From NCBI GenBank assembly GCA_964036045.1, contig OZ038385.1, forward strand, positions 21,148,813-21,212,812: 64,000 bases of DNA, given 5' to 3'. The stretch is from Eutreptiella sp. 'Long Island Sound 2002' (taxonomy: Eukaryota > Euglenozoa > Euglenophyceae > Eutreptiales > Eutreptiaceae). Below the pieces are notes generated by a model. That model was not told the origin of the DNA. It saw nothing but the letters and a program-made list of their open reading frames with translations, and ran no database searches. Shown piece by piece: positions 1 through 10,386 of the stretch. Each line of letters starts with the position of its first letter. Position 1 is the stretch's first letter. The position numbers were made by a program, and so were the translations under genes.

Positions 1-1140
1 CACCGTGTATGTTGTGTGATGTGCAATGCTCCCTACCACAAATCTTGCATGGGTGAGGGTGCCAAGGATGGTAGCATACACGGCCCTTGTTGCCCAAGTG
101 AGTAATGATAATATATTGTTCAGATTCGGATTCACCCTCTCTCATGTTTCTCCTTCTCTTTTGTGCACTCGGATTCGGAGGACAAATGCAACAAAACTAA
201 CTTTATCAGTATATATAAATGCTAATCAAAGGTGACTTGTCGAAACTATCCTGTATAGTGTATGTACAGTGGAGGCTTTTTTCCCATGCCGGCGGCAAAG
301 TTTTTACTCATGTCATCCAATATTTCACTTCTTCCGCTTTGCTTTTGCTCTGCCTCTTGCAATGTGTCAAGGGAAACTACTACCTTAACGTCGGTCTGGT
401 TAACCCGTTTTTCTACCAAAAAAAAAACGGGCTACAATAACCCCCTTTTAAAAAAAAACGGGCTATTAACCCGTTTTACCGGCAGTAAAACGGGTAATAG
501 CCCGTTTTACATATAGAAAGTGGCCATATCTCGACACCAGCGGGTCTGAATGTGTACTTGTGTTCAATTTTGCATAACGATCAAAATCGCGGGTTCAGAT
601 GTGTGACTCAAAATCAACAAAATTGTGAAAGATTTATGGAATTCACAAATCTAGCGGCCGCGCGTACATTGACGACGCCAAAGCTTTGTAGGGCGATGCA
701 CCTTCGTGCATTTCATCGTGTTGGGGAATTCGCTTCCGCCCGTATTTGTATCCGCGAGCAACTTGCCGCACCTTGTGGCGCCTTTAGTGCTCGTGTGGAG
801 GCTAGCTTGTTATTATCATTTTATAGTATGGGTTACCTCAAGCAATACGCGCCGCACGCCTCGTCAATTTTAGTGTCATCGTTTAGGGCTTAGGCTGCGG
901 AGATTACCCGTGGGCATGGTTGTGGTTGCCGCTTCACAAGCATACGCGCTTGCGTGCGTGAACTAACAAAGTGAACATTTTTGGTACAACATGGTATACG
1001 ATATAACACAGTTCCACGTTGTGGAACACTATTGAGCCTTCTTGCTCGTTGCCTGTGGCACTGCCTTTGACGCACACATCCACGATATCATCGATTTTAG
1101 GGTGCAACATGGCTCATTAGCAAGTTTCATTCTCATGGGT
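1..1140. other. Upstream region with no recognised gene
   Basis: This stretch is more A/T-rich than the coding DNA that follows. The short open frames in it have no recognisable domain or coding bias. It holds runs of A, a strong hairpin at 456-509, and probably the promoter of the gene at 1141, although no TATA box or other core element can be identified with confidence. Confidence 0.4.
456..509. repeat. Near-perfect inverted repeat (hairpin)
   Basis: The left arm (456-480) and right arm (486-509) are reverse complements except for one missing T, and they flank a 5-base loop, CGGCA. Each arm itself carries the smaller palindromic pair CGGGCTATTA/AACCCG. Related half-motifs (AACGGGCT, AACCCGTTTT) occur just upstream at 402-435. 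It could be a MITE end or a cruciform-forming site. No protein-coding sense is visible. Confidence 0.75.
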
Positions 1141-2787
1141 ATGGCTTCTCGTGTCTTGTGCCACCAAGTAGTGAGTGCAGCACGCCACAAGAGATTTGTG
1201 CTCTTTGTTGCATCGGTGGTGTTTTGCACGGCGGTTTTCTTTGCGTTATCGCGTCCAGTCGCCTCCTTTCCCACGGAGTTCTTCGTCGGCCATTCACATC
1301 CTACGACTCTTTTGCGGTTGCCCCCGTTTGGCGCCGGGTTGCGTGCTTCAGAGTTCGTTCCCCGTGCTAAACGCCGGCGGCAATCCGACCATGCCGGGAC
1401 GTCGCGGTTGCTCCGTGATGGACCTTTCGGGCCACCGCTTGATGCTCGTCGTCGCTGTTGGCGTGCATCGGGCGCTAGGAGGCCCACAAGCATGTCCATA
1501 TGCGACACGACCGATGGCAGTGTGGTTTTCGTTTTTTGGCATTGGCACACTCTTGTGCGCCCCCTTTCCGTCGTGGCGCCTTTGATGATGTTGGCCCTGG
1601 CACAATGGCCGTTGCGGCGGCGAAGAGCTCAGCACCGGCACAGCTCGCCGACAGCTTTGCATCAGCCGTTGTTGGCAGCGTTGCGCTCGAGGCCTTGCAC
1701 GCATGGGCATCGCTGCACCGGGCCTTCATGCTACGTGCTCATGGCGAGCAATGGTCCGCTGAGCGGGCCGGAGGGTGCCGACAACCAGCGCTCTGCGCAG
1801 GCCTCCGGCCCTGGCCTAGCCTCCGCCGCCAACGCTGCGGCAGACCTTGTGTCATCCGTGAAGGATGCCGTGGAGGGCACGTTTGCAAAGGTCTTCCCGC
1901 CCAAGGGCCCAGCAGAGCGGCCGGGGCGGGGGTCTGCGGTTGACGCGCCGGAGGAGCTCAGCGAAGAGGCCATACAGAGGGTGGCCGACAACGTGCGGGA
2001 ATTCGGTGCGGCACTAGCGGATGTGATCGAGGAAGAGGTGGCGTTGAAGATCGGCGCGGACCCCAATCGGTTGAGACGCGAGCGGCAAGACTTGCGGGAG
2101 CGCCTCGAGGCGGATTTGCAGACGCTGGCGTCGGGTGCCCTGGGCCCGCAAAAGGTGTTGGCGGGTGTGAATGGCTTAGTTGCGTCTGAAATGCGCAAAG
2201 TGATTGGGAAGGAGTATGAATTCGGTGATTTGAGTCGCGAGGTGGAGAGTCGCGTGCTCAAGGTCTTGACGGGGGCCGATGTCACTGGGGCTCTCGCCGG
2301 CGCTGCTCAGCCTGTGGGCCCTCTGCCTGCAGACGAGCGCCTGTCGCTGCGACAAGCGGCGCAGCGGGTGATTGCATTGCGAGTGAGACAGGGCACGCAG
2401 TTGGTGAACGTTGCAGTCCGTGGCGCCCCGACAAGAGCGCGCCAGGGCGTGCGTATGGTGCAGGGGCTGTGGGGCTGGGGTTTGGGGACAGTCGGGAATG
2501 CAGTCGGGCCCAAAGACAAAGGCACGGAACTGCAGCTGGGGTATGCGCTGGGGAGGCGGGTGGGCGTGGCCCTGGGGATCCTGCTGCTCCGAGGGTGGGT
2601 TTTTGTTGTGGGGGTGCTGACCGGGGTGTTCCTGGGGCTGCCCATGGGGCTTTGGAAAGTGATCTCGAAGGGGAAGGTGGGAAAGGGCATGGGGTCGAAG
2701 GGCGAGGACCAGGATATGCCGTTCCGGGAGCTTGAGGACCTGCTCCTGATCTGGGAGGACTGGGCTGCCCTGGAGCCCGAGCCCTGA
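1141..2787 (+). CDS. Plastid-targeted membrane protein, function unknown
   Basis: Single open exon of 548 residues from the ATG at 1141; in-frame ATGs at 1135 and 1042 are alternatives. Residues about 19-37 form a hydrophobic signal peptide, followed by the motif VAS-FPTEF (Phe 43). That is the ASAF-type signal/transit junction of complex red-plastid algae, and the following 70 residues are basic and transit-like. The second half (from about 1735) is convincingly protein-like. It has a helical region containing EEEVALKIGADPNRLRRER and a KEYEFGDLSRE motif, then a hydrophobic segment at about 2560-2660 that probably spans the membrane, then an acidic C-terminus. I do not recognise the family. 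The stretch at 1330-1735 is weakly coding, and another frame there (from 1605) also looks protein-like. A frameshift or an unrecognised intron in the N-terminal half is therefore possible. Confidence 0.6.
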   Translation: MASRVLCHQVVSAARHKRFVLFVASVVFCTAVFFALSRPVASFPTEFFVGHSHPTTLLRLPPFGAGLRASEFVPRAKRRRQSDHAGTSRLLRDGPFGPPLDARRRCWRASGARRPTSMSICDTTDGSVVFVFWHWHTLVRPLSVVAPLMMLALAQWPLRRRRAQHRHSSPTALHQPLLAALRSRPCTHGHRCTGPSCYVLMASNGPLSGPEGADNQRSAQASGPGLASAANAAADLVSSVKDAVEGTFAKVFPPKGPAERPGRGSAVDAPEELSEEAIQRVADNVREFGAALADVIEEEVALKIGADPNRLRRERQDLRERLEADLQTLASGALGPQKVLAGVNGLVASEMRKVIGKEYEFGDLSREVESRVLKVLTGADVTGALAGAAQPVGPLPADERLSLRQAAQRVIALRVRQGTQLVNVAVRGAPTRARQGVRMVQGLWGWGLGTVGNAVGPKDKGTELQLGYALGRRVGVALGILLLRGWVFVVGVLTGVFLGLPMGLWKVISKGKVGKGMGSKGEDQDMPFRELEDLLLIWEDWAALEPEP

Positions 2788-4973
2788 CCAAAGCCACAGA
2801 CCCTCTCACTTACTTACTCACATCGGTATCACTCCCCACAGCCTCTGTAATCGTGCAGTGCTGTAGCTTCTTGTGGATGTGAGCAACGGTCGGGCCCCTC
2901 ACCCCCAGCAGGTGCCACTCGAATGGGTCACCAGGCCCCTCCCTTCAAGGCGTCGATCGAACCCGGAATGCCAGATTCTCAGCTTCCTTTTTCGCTTTCT
3001 CAAAATACAGTTTTCTTGGTTTCTTTGTTTTGCGGTCTCTTAAGTTCTTCTACAACAGTCGTAGGCTCCCACATGTCTAGCTCCCTCTACCGGTGTCAGA
3101 GTTCTCCCTGGACTCTGGCTTGCACATAGTGCAGGGTGAAGGGGATAAACCATTCCTCAGGTCTGAGGATAGCAGAACCAACGTGGGCATCTTGTGGCCA
3201 AAAATCTTGTGCCTTTGCATGGGCGCACACAGACTAGGAACAGCACATTCCATGACTGTGGGCCAATCGTGAAACCTGGCTCAGTCACCAGGGGTTTGCA
3301 TCCTCGGAGTCGCATTAAGTTGCGAGTAACTTTGGTTATGTGTCACCGTGGTGGGGGGCCACCATGGACACCATGCAGGCAGGTGACCTCCACATAGGGG
3401 GACAGATCGGATTGCTACATGGCAGACACAGTAGTGTCCATGGCTGTCACCCCACATCCAATTTCAACCAGAGGAAACCACTCTGCACCCCAATGAGGGA
3501 GCCACAGAGTTGCAGCACTGCGTTCTGATGTTGTCTATCACCAGTGCAAACAGTTGTTGAACTACGGTCCAATCATTAGATTGCACAATAATTGTGCGGG
3601 GTGCATGATGACCACACACAACATGTCATTTGGGTGCATAGTAATTGGCAAGGGTGCTCGACTTCCGCTCGCTCCAACAACCTGCCACCGTGATGGGTTG
3701 TCCAAACAGATGTCGACATTGTAGTTTGCCCATGATCAGGTCGTAGGGGTTCATGGAGGAGATGAACTGATCCACTGCCTGTTTGTTGTGCATGGCCTCA
3801 GTAGAGTCGACGTTGGAGCGCCGGGAAGAAGTTATGGGCAAAACAGTTTGCGGTTACTGCACCCTTACGTAGTACCAACACCCCACTACATGCGGATGTC
3901 AGCCTGTGTTGACGCTTTGCTATGGGGCCCGGACCTAAGGGGGCAAACTGTGTGCTGTGCGCACGCTGTTCGAAAAGTCGGCTGTTTCCACCACCGGTAG
4001 CCAGTTTTTGGGCTGTATGGTTGGCATGGGCACCCACATAGCATTGTTGCAGTGTACCATTGCCATTGTGCATGGTTGTAGCATCACCCCCCCCTCCCCT
4101 GCTTGTATGTACCATTTGGACAGAGGAACCGGCCCCCGAGGTTGATGACGAAGAGGACTATACCTATCTCTGCCAAGTTTGTGGCAAAAGGGACACCTCC
4201 GAATGCTCCACATGCAGTATATGTTTTTGGACAGAAATCATTCTGAGAACACGTGACATTTGAATTTCACAATTTTGAATTGATCACGCACGCTTCTGCA
4301 GGTGTGTGGTTTTCAGAGGTGTTCCTGGGATAAACACTGTATTAATTGGCGCTGTGTGTGTGGGTCCATTGTGTTCCATTATCTTGGACACAACCCTTGT
4401 GTAGTATACCTGTTGTTGTTGCACTATGAACGCTGCTGGCTGATGAGCACCACTGTGATCCTTGGGTGCTGTCCTGGGGTACCTTGCGGGTGTCTTATGA
4501 GAGGCCGTCCTATGTACCCTGCCCTACCCTGCGCATGCACTCAAAAGTGTATTTCACGTTCTAGGGCAGTGCTGCCCTGCCCAACTACAAACAAAGATAG
4601 CATCATTGCATGGCAAGGGTGGGTATTGATGTGGAAGGTGCTACTGGCGTGAGTGGATCACAAAGCGGCATGGTCCAGTGGCCACTGACTCCGCGGCTAC
4701 CACTCGCTTTCAAAACCCCATGCTATGGCCCAGAGGGGGTTGGTCTCTGAGCGATTTTGGGACTCTAAGAGATGCCACGTGAGCCCAGGCCTTTAAATGA
4801 TGGGACCAGGCCTTCAAATGGTGAGAAACAGCCAGGTGAAGTGCCTGCTTGCTGCTTTGTACTGCCCCCGTCTCTTTCTGAGGGTCTGTTCTTGTCTGTG
4901 GTTTGGCATGTCTCGTACCCACCTGCCCAGCCATTGCACTGTCGAGCTGCCCCGGGCCGACCCCGTATCACGT
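2788..4973. other. Intergenic region with transposon debris
   Basis: No intact gene is supported. The only protein-like trace is the cysteine-rich fragment at 4124-4263, listed separately. The rest shows small imperfect duplications and no recognisable RNA gene. The last few hundred bases should contain the promoter and 5' UTR of the FKBP gene at 4974. Confidence 0.4.
4124..4263 (+). pseudogene. Zinc-finger remnant, possibly piggyBac-type transposase C-terminus
   Basis: An acidic run (EVDDEEDYTY) is followed by CQVCGKRDTSECSTCSIC and a stop. The spacing C-x2-C, a Thr/Ser patch, C-x2-C-x2-C and the acidic leader match the cysteine-rich tail that ends piggyBac transposases. A better-preserved relative lies at 9425-9625, and both are preceded by the same nucleotides, TATGTACCAT. 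No catalytic transposase domain is present upstream, so this is a fragment. It could instead come from another zinc-finger gene. Confidence 0.35.
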
Positions 4974-6287
4974 ATGCCCACCCTCCTCGTCGCCGGGGTC
5001 ATCGCGCTGGGGCTCGTGGGAACTCTGCTCATCCCCATGAGTCCCACCAGCACCGCATTGTTTGTCCCCACCACAACCCGCACCGCGGCTCTCAGCACCG
5101 CCCAAGCGGCGGCCTGGCGAGCCCGTGCGCTACCGGTGGCGAGCGGAGCGGTGCAGCACGCACCGCAGGCCGCACGCGCACACGCGTCCCCTGATGCCGC
5201 CCCTGCCCTCCCTCCGACGCTCTCCCGCGCCCCATCCAATGCGGTGGCCGCCGCCCTCGTGACCCTGGGTGCCTTCGTCCTGGGAGCAGCACTGGGGCGC
5301 CGCTTTGCGGCCACGGAGGTCGCGTTGCTGCCAGTGTCCGGGGAGAGAGGGGCCCTTCCCGAGGGCCCGGCCATGGGGCGGCGTGGCAGTCTGGGAACGC
5401 TGGTGGCGGGCGTGGCCATGGCGCAGGGCCTGGGATCGGCTGGTCCGGCCCATGCCAAGAAGATCAGCCTCGACGAGTACTCCAAGTCCCCTGAGTTTCC
5501 CTGGCGTGGGCAGCCCCACGAGGGCCTACTCTACTACGACTTGAAGCCGGGCAGTGGGGCCCCGCTGAAGCCGGGGCAGGCGACCAAACTGGAGGTGAAC
5601 TTTGACTGCAAGTACAAGAGCATCATCGCGGTGTCCTCCCGGTCCGCGGTGACTCTGGCGCAGAACCGGACCCTCGAGAAGCCCCTCGTCTTCAAGTACG
5701 GCAAGCTGCCCGTGATGTACACCGTCCCGGAGCCCACCACCGAAGTTGTAGGGACGGGCATCCTCGTGGACCGCGACCCCATTGTGGACGGGCTCTTCGT
5801 TGTGCAGTTGGATTTGAACTCGCCAGCGCGGGAGACCGAACTGAAAGTTAACGACAAAGTTCTGACAGTGAATGGTGAAGACGTGGACAACCTCGGCAAA
5901 GAGAAGGTCCGCAAGCTGCTGGCAGGGGGCCCTGATGGGACGTTGGTCGACCTGAAGGTTCAGCGATTCGTCCGAGGGGGTGGCTTTGAGACCATCGATG
6001 TGCAGGTGAAGCAGCAGACTTATCAGCGCGTCATTGTGCAGCGCCGCAAGGAGGACTTTGCGAAGCTGGAGGGAGGGGGAGGGGGTGGAATGTTCAGTGG
6101 AGAGGATCTGGCGCCGCCACCCAATGCCCTCTTTGTGCCCGAGCTGCTTGCCGGCATGAAGAAGGGGGGGGTGCGGCGCATCATCGTGCCTCCAGAACTT
6201 GGCTACGGTCCCGACGGCAAGAATGAGATCCCACCGGGGAAGGAATTCTACTTGGAAGTGGAGATCATCAACGCTGAAGCCCAGTAG
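4974..6287 (+). CDS. Thylakoid-lumen FKBP-type peptidyl-prolyl isomerase with inserted PDZ domain
   Basis: 437 residues in one exon. I chose the ATG at 4974 rather than the upstream in-frame ATG at 4797 because it starts a clean signal peptide (residues 1-28). This is followed by ALF-VPTT (Phe 30) and a transit-like Ala/Arg-rich stretch. A twin-arginine segment follows (MGRRGSLGTLVAG, Arg 136-137), ending in AHA-KK near residue 162. This is a tripartite address: ER, plastid stroma, then thylakoid lumen by the Tat route. The mature part opens as an FKBP fold (GLLYYDLKPGSG, then VNFDCKYKSIIAVSSRSA, which resembles the plant plastid FKBP18 group). At about residues 250-335 it is interrupted by a PDZ domain (GLFVVQLDLNSPARETELK, NDKVLTVNGEDV). 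The FKBP fold then resumes (LLAGMKKGGVRRIIVPPELGYG, IPPG) to the end. The expected role is protein folding or assembly in the lumen. Whether the isomerase site is active is uncertain. Confidence 0.85.
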   Translation: MPTLLVAGVIALGLVGTLLIPMSPTSTALFVPTTTRTAALSTAQAAAWRARALPVASGAVQHAPQAARAHASPDAAPALPPTLSRAPSNAVAAALVTLGAFVLGAALGRRFAATEVALLPVSGERGALPEGPAMGRRGSLGTLVAGVAMAQGLGSAGPAHAKKISLDEYSKSPEFPWRGQPHEGLLYYDLKPGSGAPLKPGQATKLEVNFDCKYKSIIAVSSRSAVTLAQNRTLEKPLVFKYGKLPVMYTVPEPTTEVVGTGILVDRDPIVDGLFVVQLDLNSPARETELKVNDKVLTVNGEDVDNLGKEKVRKLLAGGPDGTLVDLKVQRFVRGGGFETIDVQVKQQTYQRVIVQRRKEDFAKLEGGGGGGMFSGEDLAPPPNALFVPELLAGMKKGGVRRIIVPPELGYGPDGKNEIPPGKEFYLEVEIINAEAQ

Positions 6288-9005
6288 AGGGCGGGTCAGA
6301 GCGCCATGGGGACTCTGGAAGCGGGGACTCGGGTGGGGTTGTTCTCAGCTCAAGTCCTGTTTATATAGGTGGCGAATCGTCCGACGCTTTCGGCCGCTTG
6401 CTGTGTCGCGTGGCCGTTTTGAATAGTGAGTGTTCATCACGCAATTTTAATTTCAGTTCAGGATCACCCCCCTCTCGCCACACCGGGAGCGGGGCTCTAC
6501 CTTTACTTTATCTAGTCCTGTCGGGGCGCAAATGTTGAGCTTGTACATTCAAAGCTGGACAATGGATCGGTGTCCATATGTCCCATAAAGGTGACGGTAC
6601 GATGTCGAGACGCCTGGGCACGCAGTGCGCGCGTGGTGCACAAGCAGTGCCCACACAGCGCAGCGTGTTTGTACTGCGAGAACTGCTGGGACCTGATTTC
6701 AAGCCTCACTCTGCTCCGGGTCTCAACCAGTATCGTGGGTCATTGGCAAATGTGGAAGCCTCTGGAGAAGATGACGAGTACGATGCATTGTGGCCTCGTG
6801 CCTGTTTTTTTGTGCTCTCAGGAGGTCGTAGTGTCTATGGGTATGCAATGCGGGTTCCGGGAGCAAATGTGCACGCAGTACGCACGCAGTGCACAGTTGT
6901 CCCCAACAACATGAATGGCCATGCATATACTGATGGCAGTGGTAAGATGCCACGCAAGGGGTGGTGCAGGAAGCAGCATTCTGAAGCAACCCATGATGAC
7001 GCCGAGGTGTCACCCCGTTGTGCATTATGTTCCTGCACAGGGTTTCCTGGGTTGTTGGTCGCTTCTGCATGTAAATCGTGCTTGTATCGCGTTTCACCAC
7101 TGAGCTGCGTTGTGGCAGACATGTTCCTGTATGCATGGGCAGACTGCACTCACACGTTGTGCTGTGCCTGTGCTTCAGGACAACGACTCATCATCTCACC
7201 AGCCGTCTGTTATTGCATCATTGTTGTACTTTAACTTTGCGTTTGCCGTGCCATAATAAGCCGGTCGGCGCGGTCGTCTAGCGTGCTGCGATGATTTGAA
7301 AAAAAGATACTGGTGCGGTCATTTAGTCTTTTTGGATTTTTTTTTGGAATTGTTTTTGTGTTGGGAATTTTTTGGGAAATTTTTTCGTCGTTTTTTTATG
7401 AAATTTTTTTGAAAAATTTTCTTTCCGTTGTCAATCTGGTGCTGTTTCCAAAGAGTGCATCTCTGACTGGTTAGTCGCACCGGCAGTCACAGTAAGGGCT
7501 GAGCCAGGGTCAGAGTGAATATTGAGGCTGTGTCTTCTGTTGATATGACCCATGAGACCATCAGGTTGCAGACTCAGTTTCCCTATACCTGATTTTGGGC
7601 TGGCTGTAAGATGTTCGGCAGAGGCCATTTGTTGCCAATTCGGGGGAATGGCAGTGACGGACAGTGTCTAGTGTGACCTGAGTAGTGTTTTTGGTACCCA
7701 TGAGTGAAAGAAAAGAAAACAATGAAAATGATGAACCCATGAGGATGCCATTTTATGTATTCTTGGGTCAACAAAAAATGTATTTGGGTTACACTTATTT
7801 TGGTACTTGGGTTTACAAGAAGTGTATTCGGGTTTCATAAAAAACAATTGTACTTGTGGTATATAAAGTAAGTAAGGAAGTATTTGGGTTGCACTTTTTT
7901 TCTTCAGCCGGTAAATCCTAAGAAAAGAACCCCAATTACAATCTTTCTGCATGGCACAAGATAATGGCCCCCATACGGTAGGGGATACACAGCCACAATG
8001 AACACACTTTTCTGTTGTGGCTCTGATACGGCGGAGGATAGGAAGCCACATGACGCTTCTTCCACGTGGACCCTTTGGAGTCCAATGACTGCAAGGCTTA
8101 TGTCGCCTGTTGACCCCTCGCTACTTTGGAGTCCTTGATATCGCATTTGCTGGAAGAATTTATCCATTACGCAATGTGCACCATCCATGCGGGGTGATGG
8201 AATGCCACTATATCAAAGTGTCCAGAAACATACAAAATCAATCATAAATCACGGGGACTGTTCCCATCAGGAATGTAAAAGGGTCCAATGGTTCAAAGAG
8301 GCATCGGGGCCCTTCTTAATGAATGTGATAAAACTTCATTAATTCTACCATTTTCCGTGGATTGTTTTTTTCTAGGCGAAAATGGGGCTTAATTGCTTAA
8401 TTGCGCTTAATTGCAGGACAAATACTGAGATAAAAGCATATTAAATGTTCAAAAGTGTGCAAAATTGACCAACTCCGGCCGGGGTTGAGACCCCTCTACC
8501 CCCCCCCCCCCGCCCGCCTGCTCAAGTTGGGGATGCTCTTGTTAGGACCAAGCAAAGTACTGAGGCCATCGCCACCCTGCTACAAGCCAATGGTGCCGCC
8601 TCCCAATGAAGCCTTGACACCCTAGGCATTAAAGCCTTTGAGCTTGAGGTGCAAAGCCCCTCATCTCAGCCACAGCCGATGCGAAAAATGTGGAGGATAG
8701 CCATTCACATATGTTAGCGGAAGGTGGTACAAGGTCCTAGAGGAGTATCCCAAAGATGCGCTAAGATTTCATTAATGAGCTCACCCGCCACATCAAACAG
8801 CAGTTTGAGGAGGATTGCATGGAAAACACGAGTCCAAGTGTGCATCTCTTGCGGGGTGCAAAATAAGGTGGAGTTTATAGCACTCAAGTAATTTTGAAAT
8901 GTTCAAGTGTTTGTGCATAGACAATCAAGCTGAAGGGACATTGGCTGGAAGTGCCTAGGCGGGGGCATCCAGTATCCTGCTACCGGCGGAGCGTTAGTGC
9001 ACCGG
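6288..9005. other. Intergenic region, no supported gene
   Basis: An open frame at 6578-7234 contains an acidic patch (EDDEYDAL) but no recognisable domain, and it looks like more repeat debris. From 7300 to 7420 the sequence is T-rich (poly-T runs), and 7680-7900 carries degenerate repeats around TATTTGGGTT. A poly-C tract lies near 8500. The 8520-9005 part shows no repeat or coding signal that I can name. Confidence 0.4.
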
Positions 9006-9830
9006 GCGCGCGCCGGGCATATTTTTTGACCTGCTCTTAGGGAGTGCACTAAGGGCACACTGTGCAACTATTTGGGTGTCTCGCCGTACTAGAGACCCAT
9101 ACTTTGAGATACTAGGGGCATCATTGTTGCCCCGAGCGTAGGTTTTGAATTCTGATTTTGTCCCCTTTGTTGGGGGCGCCCGAGAATGCAGGGGTTACAT
9201 GCACTTCCGCCCTCTTTTGGGACCCTGAGAAGGCAGGGCTGAGGCAGTCAATTCTGATTTTGTCCCCTTGTTTGGGGACCCCCAAGAATGTAGGGGCCAC
9301 GTAGCACTTCCGCCCTCTTATGGGCCCCTAAGAGGCCCCAATGAGTTGCACTAGGCAGTCCGTGTTTTGTTGCATTTTACGCAGTTTTGCATTCGCAGGC
9401 AGGTGAGTCACCCCCCCCTATGTACCATGGGAGCATGTACCGCCTCATGTTTGGACTGGCGAAAGCAACTCGGCCACCACGCAAGATGAGGCAGAGGATG
9501 AGGCAAAAGTGTGTATGTTGTGTTCTCGGAAGCGTTCCACCATCAAAGTTTGTGATGAGTGTGAAGAGCACTATTGTACTGAATGTATTGACACCCACGC
9601 TTGTGGGACCAATGTAGTTTGTTAAGTACAATACAAATGACATTTGGAGTTGTTGAATTCACAGCTATTGCCTTATTATGCAACATGCTTTGTTGGGAAG
9701 GTGTGCAGTCCAACTTGGTCCACTTGGGGGGCTTCTCCATGAGAGGGTAAATCTGGGGCTGAAGTCGGGATAGTTAATAGCAAAGTAGCGCGCCGGGCGT
9801 GTGCCAGGCATACGTTCCCCCACTGACCAC
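9006..9830. repeat. Dispersed repeat family R9, copy 1
   Basis: Begins with GCGCGCCGGGCAT and is clearly homologous, with divergence and gaps, to 22871-23555. Shared blocks are TAGGGAGTGCACTAAGGG, GTACTAGAGACCCATACTTTG and GTTAAGTACAATACAAATGA. The sequence around ATTCTGATTTTGTCCCC is duplicated inside this copy (9150 and 9248). This copy contains the cysteine-rich coding remnant at 9425-9625, which copy 2 lacks. It is most likely a decayed mobile element. Confidence 0.7.
9425..9625 (+). pseudogene. Zinc-finger remnant, probable piggyBac-type transposase C-terminus
   Basis: An open stretch with a Pro-rich lead, an acidic linker (QDEAEDEAK), then CMLCSRKRSTIKVCDECEE and HYCTECIDTHACG before a TAA stop. 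The order C-x2-C, Thr-x-Lys, C-x2-C, C-x2-C, His matches the cysteine-rich domain that ends piggyBac transposases. No DDE catalytic domain is visible upstream, so only the tail survives. It sits inside dispersed repeat R9 copy 1, which supports a transposon origin. Confidence 0.5.
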
Positions 9831-9844
9831 AGTTTGCCTATATT

Positions 9845-9973
9845 CAGTGCTGGTCTGGTTTGCACTACGAAAGCAGCAAGGCAAAACATTCAACAAACGG
9901 TGAGCAGGTGAGAACTGATTGAGTCTGGCATGGGGTCAGGATCATGCTGGCTATTCCAAAACCTGACATCATG
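9845..9973. repeat. Dispersed repeat D3, copy 1
   Basis: Runs from GCTGGTCTGGTTTG to AAAACCTGACATCAT. Homologous copies lie at 16178-16308 and 38333-38464, and a partial copy at 22055-22105. All share GCAAGGCAAAAC-like and GGATCATGCTGG-like blocks. The family occurs both between genes and inside an intron of the large gene. Confidence 0.65.
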
Positions 9974-10386
9974 CCCCCCTCCCCTCCTCTAGGCTCTGGG
10001 CACTCCAAAGTTCACTGGTTTGGGAACGTCTGAATGTAAAGCGTGCCGGCGCCGGCATTGGGGGGGCACCACCGAAGCACTTGTGAGCAGAGGGCCAACC
10101 GTCCTACTCTCACCCCCCCCCCCCCCAGCCCCCTTGGCGTGGGGTAACCCAATGTAAACAGTTTATTCCTAAAACAACCCAAACCGGTACATACACCCGG
10201 ACCAACCAGCACATGTACACCCCCACTCATTGGCCCTGGCTGTCTTGTGTTTCGTCCCCGGTCCCCTCTTGATCCCCCCCCCCGCCCCCCTGGTGTGGAA
10301 GGAATGCACGCCATCCGCATGTCTACACGGGACTTCCCACAGCCGTGGACCCGTGCCAGTCTCTCCCGATGTAGGTCCCTTAACCC
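9974..10386. other. Upstream region of the PKS-like gene
   Basis: Contains a member of dispersed family D4 (about 10005-10190, core GAGCAGAGGGCCAACCGTCC) and long C tracts at 10119 and 10267. The ATG at 10387 lies in CCATGG, a favourable start context. No core promoter element can be named. Confidence 0.4.

Noticed and set aside
6578-7234. A 218-residue gene
   Set aside because: No domain, Cys-rich random look, and several overlapping frames of similar length. Only a short acidic patch resembles the transposon remnants.
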